From positions 1 through 42,037 of IMG/VR virus record IMGVR_UViG_3300020467_000013: DNA of 42,037 bases. One strand, written 5' to 3'. A program made the position numbers and the translations under genes. Numbering within the stretch: position 1 is the first letter of the stretch; each line of letters begins with the position of its first letter. Of the stretch, positions 39,398 through 42,037 are shown one piece after another. Under the pieces are notes generated by a model. The model saw nothing but the letters and a program-made list of their open reading frames with translations, did not search any database and had not been told where the DNA came from. The DNA is from a virus.

Positions 39398-42037
39398 ATG
39401 GCACTAACCCGTCTTAAAAATATCATCACGTCGAGGACTGGTCGTATTATATACGTCAACCCCGACGACTTTGATGCTTCGGATGCTTACGATAACAGAG
39501 GTAACTCAGCGTTACGTCCATTTAAGACGTTACAGCGTGCATTCCTAGAAGTAGCAAGATTTTCATACAGAGTTGGTCTAAGTAATGACGAATTCGACGC
39601 ATTCAGTATATACTTGTATCCGTCAGATTATGTTATTGACAATAGACCTGGTGTAGCAGATTATAATGACATACAACCTTTTGATGCTAACTCAAACTTT
39701 GACTTAACTTCTTCTAGCAATGTTCTTTATAAATTTAATGCAGCTGCTGGTGGCATCATTGCTCCTCGTGGTGTCTCTGTTGTTGGTTCGGACTTACGTC
39801 GAACCAAAATCATTCCGAAATACGTCCCTTATCCCACAGTTCAGGGTAGTCTCGGTATTACTGCTACTAACGAGCCTCTTACTGCTGCGATTTTTAAACT
39901 CACAGGTGGATGCTATTTCTGGCAGCAATCCTTTTTTGACGGAGACACTAATGGAGTCTATTACAGATCTGACGACATAAGTACCATTGCACCAAACTTC
40001 TCACACCATAAGCTAACGTGTTTTGAGTTTGCTAATATTACTGACCTAGAACTCTACTATCAGAAGATATCTAAAGCATATGCTACTATACCTGACTCAT
40101 CAGGTGTTGTCGCACAAGACCAGTTACAGGTAAGGGTTGAGGAAAACAGAATCGTTGGTCCTATATCTGACGAATTCGCTATCTCACAAATCATAAGAAA
40201 TGGACAAACCGCCACAGCATTCACAGTTGACGCACTCGGTAATCCGAAGAATCATGGATTCTCCGTGGGTGTCGCTGTTAATATATCTGGGGTTACTGGT
40301 CCTACTGAGCAGGATCAGCTCCTCTATAATGGTTCGTTCTTGGTAACGTCTGCTCAGGGTAACCAATTCACTTATCAAATGTCAACTGAACCGTCAGGTA
40401 ATGCTATCGGTTCCAATATTCTGGTTAAGGTCGAAATTGACACAGTTGACTCAGCATCACCATATGTCTTTAACTGTTCTCTAAGATCAGTTTGGGGTAT
40501 CAATGGTATGCACGCAGATGGTGCTGAAGCAACTGGATTTAAGTCCATGGTTGTTGCTCAGTTCACTGGTATCTCTCTGCAGAAAGATGACAGAGCATTC
40601 GTACTATACAACCAAAGTACTGGAGCATATGAACCCCAAGCTGCGGGATCTGGTGCTCATATTAATGGACTTGCCGAATACAGAAAGAGTTGGAGGCATC
40701 GTCACATTAAAGCATCAAATGATGCGTTTATCCAAGTCGTCTCGGTGTTCGCTGTTGGTTTCGGTGATCATTTCTTCTCCGACTCAGGCGGTGACCTCTC
40801 TATCACCAACTCAAACTCAAACTTTGGTAACACTTCTCTCAGAAGTAAAGGATTTAAAGCAACTGCTTTTACAAAAGATAAAGCAGGTCAATTAACTCAT
40901 GTTATACCACCTAAATCACTTAGTGATGTAGATGAGATCTCAATTAACTGGGTTACTATTGATATTGCATCAACAAGATCACAGGCAGACTCCACTAGAC
41001 TGTATCTTTATGGATATACCAGTCAGTTAGGAAGACCACCCTCTAAGATTCAGGGTTATACTATTGGTGCAAGAAGAGATGACGTTAATACTCCCGACAG
41101 ATTATATGTTGCATTGATTGCATCAGGTGCTAGTGAACCTACTACACACTATGCAGACATCAACCCTGCTGGTCCTGAAGTTACAGGTACTAGAGCAGGT
41201 GATGATGAATCACCTATTAAGTATGATACTAATAGGGGACAGTGGTATATTCAGGTAGATAGTTCCGCTAATACCATTTACACCACACTACAAGCTAATA
41301 ACTTGTATCAAAACCTAGGATTTACTCCTACTACCTTTATCCGTCGTGTACCCGACGCTCGTGACTTAAATGACAGAACATACAGATTTAGATACATCCT
41401 TGATAAGGACGCTTTCCCAATCCCTAGACCGCCCATTACTGGTTTCGTACTTCAGCCTCGCTCTAGTGAAACTAACTCTCCTTCGTATAGCAAAACTTAC
41501 TACATCTACGACGTAGAAACATTCCAAGAGTTTATTCGAGGTGTACAGGACGGTATATATTATTTGACTCTACTATCAGCGTCAGTATCACCTGCAACAT
41601 CTAACTTTGATGACTTCGCATTCTCACAACAGACTGTAGATATCTACCCTGCATTTGACAGAGACAACCCAGTTGCTGACCCTGCACCTGCGGTTTCTAT
41701 TGCTGATAATGAAGTATTGGGTGTAGTTAAGACCACTGATGGTGCTACTCCAACACCTAATGAGAACAAACAGTTATCTATTACCAAGGAAACTACACAG
41801 TTTATACTGTTAGAGACTGAAAATAACTTAGGATATAACACTACATCTAACGTACTGAATAGTATAGTTGTTACTGCACGTTTAGGTGATGAGGAAGAAA
41901 GAAAGATAGCACTGAAATTAAATCCAGACCAGTCTGTTGCTCCGCTACAGGTTGAGTTACGAAGGTACTCAATTCTGAGAGCATCAGGTCACACGTTTGA
42001 GTATCTTGGATTTGGTCCAGGTAACTACAGTACTGCA
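39398..42037 (+). CDS. Large virion structural protein with beta-helix N-terminus (880 aa visible, 3' truncated by window)
   Basis: Open from ATG 39398 to the right edge (880 codons). The N-terminus 'GRIIYVNPDDFDASDAYDNR', then 'LRPFKTLQRAFLEVARFSY' is characteristic of cyanophage structural proteins that begin with a pectate-lyase-like beta-helix: 'FKTLQRA' marks the first coil. Later parts have 'GISLQKDDRAFVLYN', many Asn/Thr turns and no membrane segments. It is probably a long fibre or baseplate protein. The C-terminal end is not in the window. Confidence 0.72.
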   Translation, partial: MALTRLKNIITSRTGRIIYVNPDDFDASDAYDNRGNSALRPFKTLQRAFLEVARFSYRVGLSNDEFDAFSIYLYPSDYVIDNRPGVADYNDIQPFDANSNFDLTSSSNVLYKFNAAAGGIIAPRGVSVVGSDLRRTKIIPKYVPYPTVQGSLGITATNEPLTAAIFKLTGGCYFWQQSFFDGDTNGVYYRSDDISTIAPNFSHHKLTCFEFANITDLELYYQKISKAYATIPDSSGVVAQDQLQVRVEENRIVGPISDEFAISQIIRNGQTATAFTVDALGNPKNHGFSVGVAVNISGVTGPTEQDQLLYNGSFLVTSAQGNQFTYQMSTEPSGNAIGSNILVKVEIDTVDSASPYVFNCSLRSVWGINGMHADGAEATGFKSMVVAQFTGISLQKDDRAFVLYNQSTGAYEPQAAGSGAHINGLAEYRKSWRHRHIKASNDAFIQVVSVFAVGFGDHFFSDSGGDLSITNSNSNFGNTSLRSKGFKATAFTKDKAGQLTHVIPPKSLSDVDEISINWVTIDIASTRSQADSTRLYLYGYTSQLGRPPSKIQGYTIGARRDDVNTPDRLYVALIASGASEPTTHYADINPAGPEVTGTRAGDDESPIKYDTNRGQWYIQVDSSANTIYTTLQANNLYQNLGFTPTTFIRRVPDARDLNDRTYRFRYILDKDAFPIPRPPITGFVLQPRSSETNSPSYSKTYYIYDVETFQEFIRGVQDGIYYLTLLSASVSPATSNFDDFAFSQQTVDIYPAFDRDNPVADPAPAVSIADNEVLGVVKTTDGATPTPNENKQLSITKETTQFILLETENNLGYNTTSNVLNSIVVTARLGDEEERKIALKLNPDQSVAPLQVELRRYSILRASGHTFEYLGFGPGNYSTA

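Noticed and set aside
39720-40895. Plus-strand frames of 86 and 130 codons
   Set aside because: Both lie in another frame within the large structural gene that starts at 39398 and stays open to the window edge.
1-42037. tRNA genes, CRISPR arrays, insertion sequences, introns in psbA
   Set aside because: I looked for cloverleaf-type hairpins with a T-loop (TTCGANNC), regularly spaced repeats, transposase motifs and interruptions in psbA and found none that I could support.

Overview
This window is part of the genome of a T4-like myovirus that infects marine picocyanobacteria (a Synechococcus/Prochlorococcus cyanomyovirus). Three kinds of evidence support this. There are T4 core genes: nrdB, gp33, gp32, gp53, gp48, gp4, a gp26/gp51-like pair, gp27-like and gp5 hub proteins. 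There is a cyanophage set of host-derived metabolic genes: talC, psbA, three hli genes, cp12, cpeT, phoH and thyX. Genes are packed head to tail, mostly joined by ATGA, GTGA or TAATG overlaps, with late promoters of the T4 type NATAAATA.

Layout. 1-950: end of nrdB, a small gene, then a structured leader that looks like a glutamine riboswitch of the glnA/Downstream-peptide type ahead of a 53-aa peptide. 950-1370: a DUF4278-like microprotein, a terminator overlapped by a promoter, and about 200 nt of strongly folded non-coding sequence. 1371-2513: talC and small genes. 2506-5101: four 2-oxoglutarate/Fe(II) oxygenases and a PD-(D/E)XK nuclease. 5150-7600: photosynthesis block (three hli genes, two membrane microproteins, psbA with its own sigma70-type promoter and structured leader). 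7668-13250: a 1271-aa Pro/Cys-rich putative adhesin, small genes, a fifth oxygenase, a promoter/terminator unit and a secreted beta-barrel-like protein. 13318-19607: nucleotide and replication block (glutaredoxin, thyX, phoH, RecB-like nuclease, gp33, DUF1825 protein, gp32) and a secreted glycine-zipper protein. 19694-21693, minus strand: gp53 and gp48. 21692-30609: head completion protein, tail-tube-like protein, hub chaperones, two large tape-measure-like proteins and a gp27-like hub protein. 30662-31977: an accessory island (cp12, sixth oxygenase, cpeT) inside the baseplate module. 31977-42037: gp5 without a recognisable lysozyme domain, small genes including a Phd/YefM-like orphan antitoxin, and three large fibre or beta-helix proteins, the last open at the window edge.

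How it fits together. PsbA and Hli keep photosystem II working. CP12 blocks the Calvin cycle and TalC favours the pentose phosphate pathway, giving NADPH and pentoses for NrdB (with glutaredoxin) and ThyX to make dNTPs. gp33 serves late transcription and gp32 replication. The less explained parts are the RNA-rich 700-1345 region, the six dioxygenases, the terminator-containing leader at 12700-12875 and the antitoxin-like gene. All calls come from reading the sequence; no similarity search or folding program was run.
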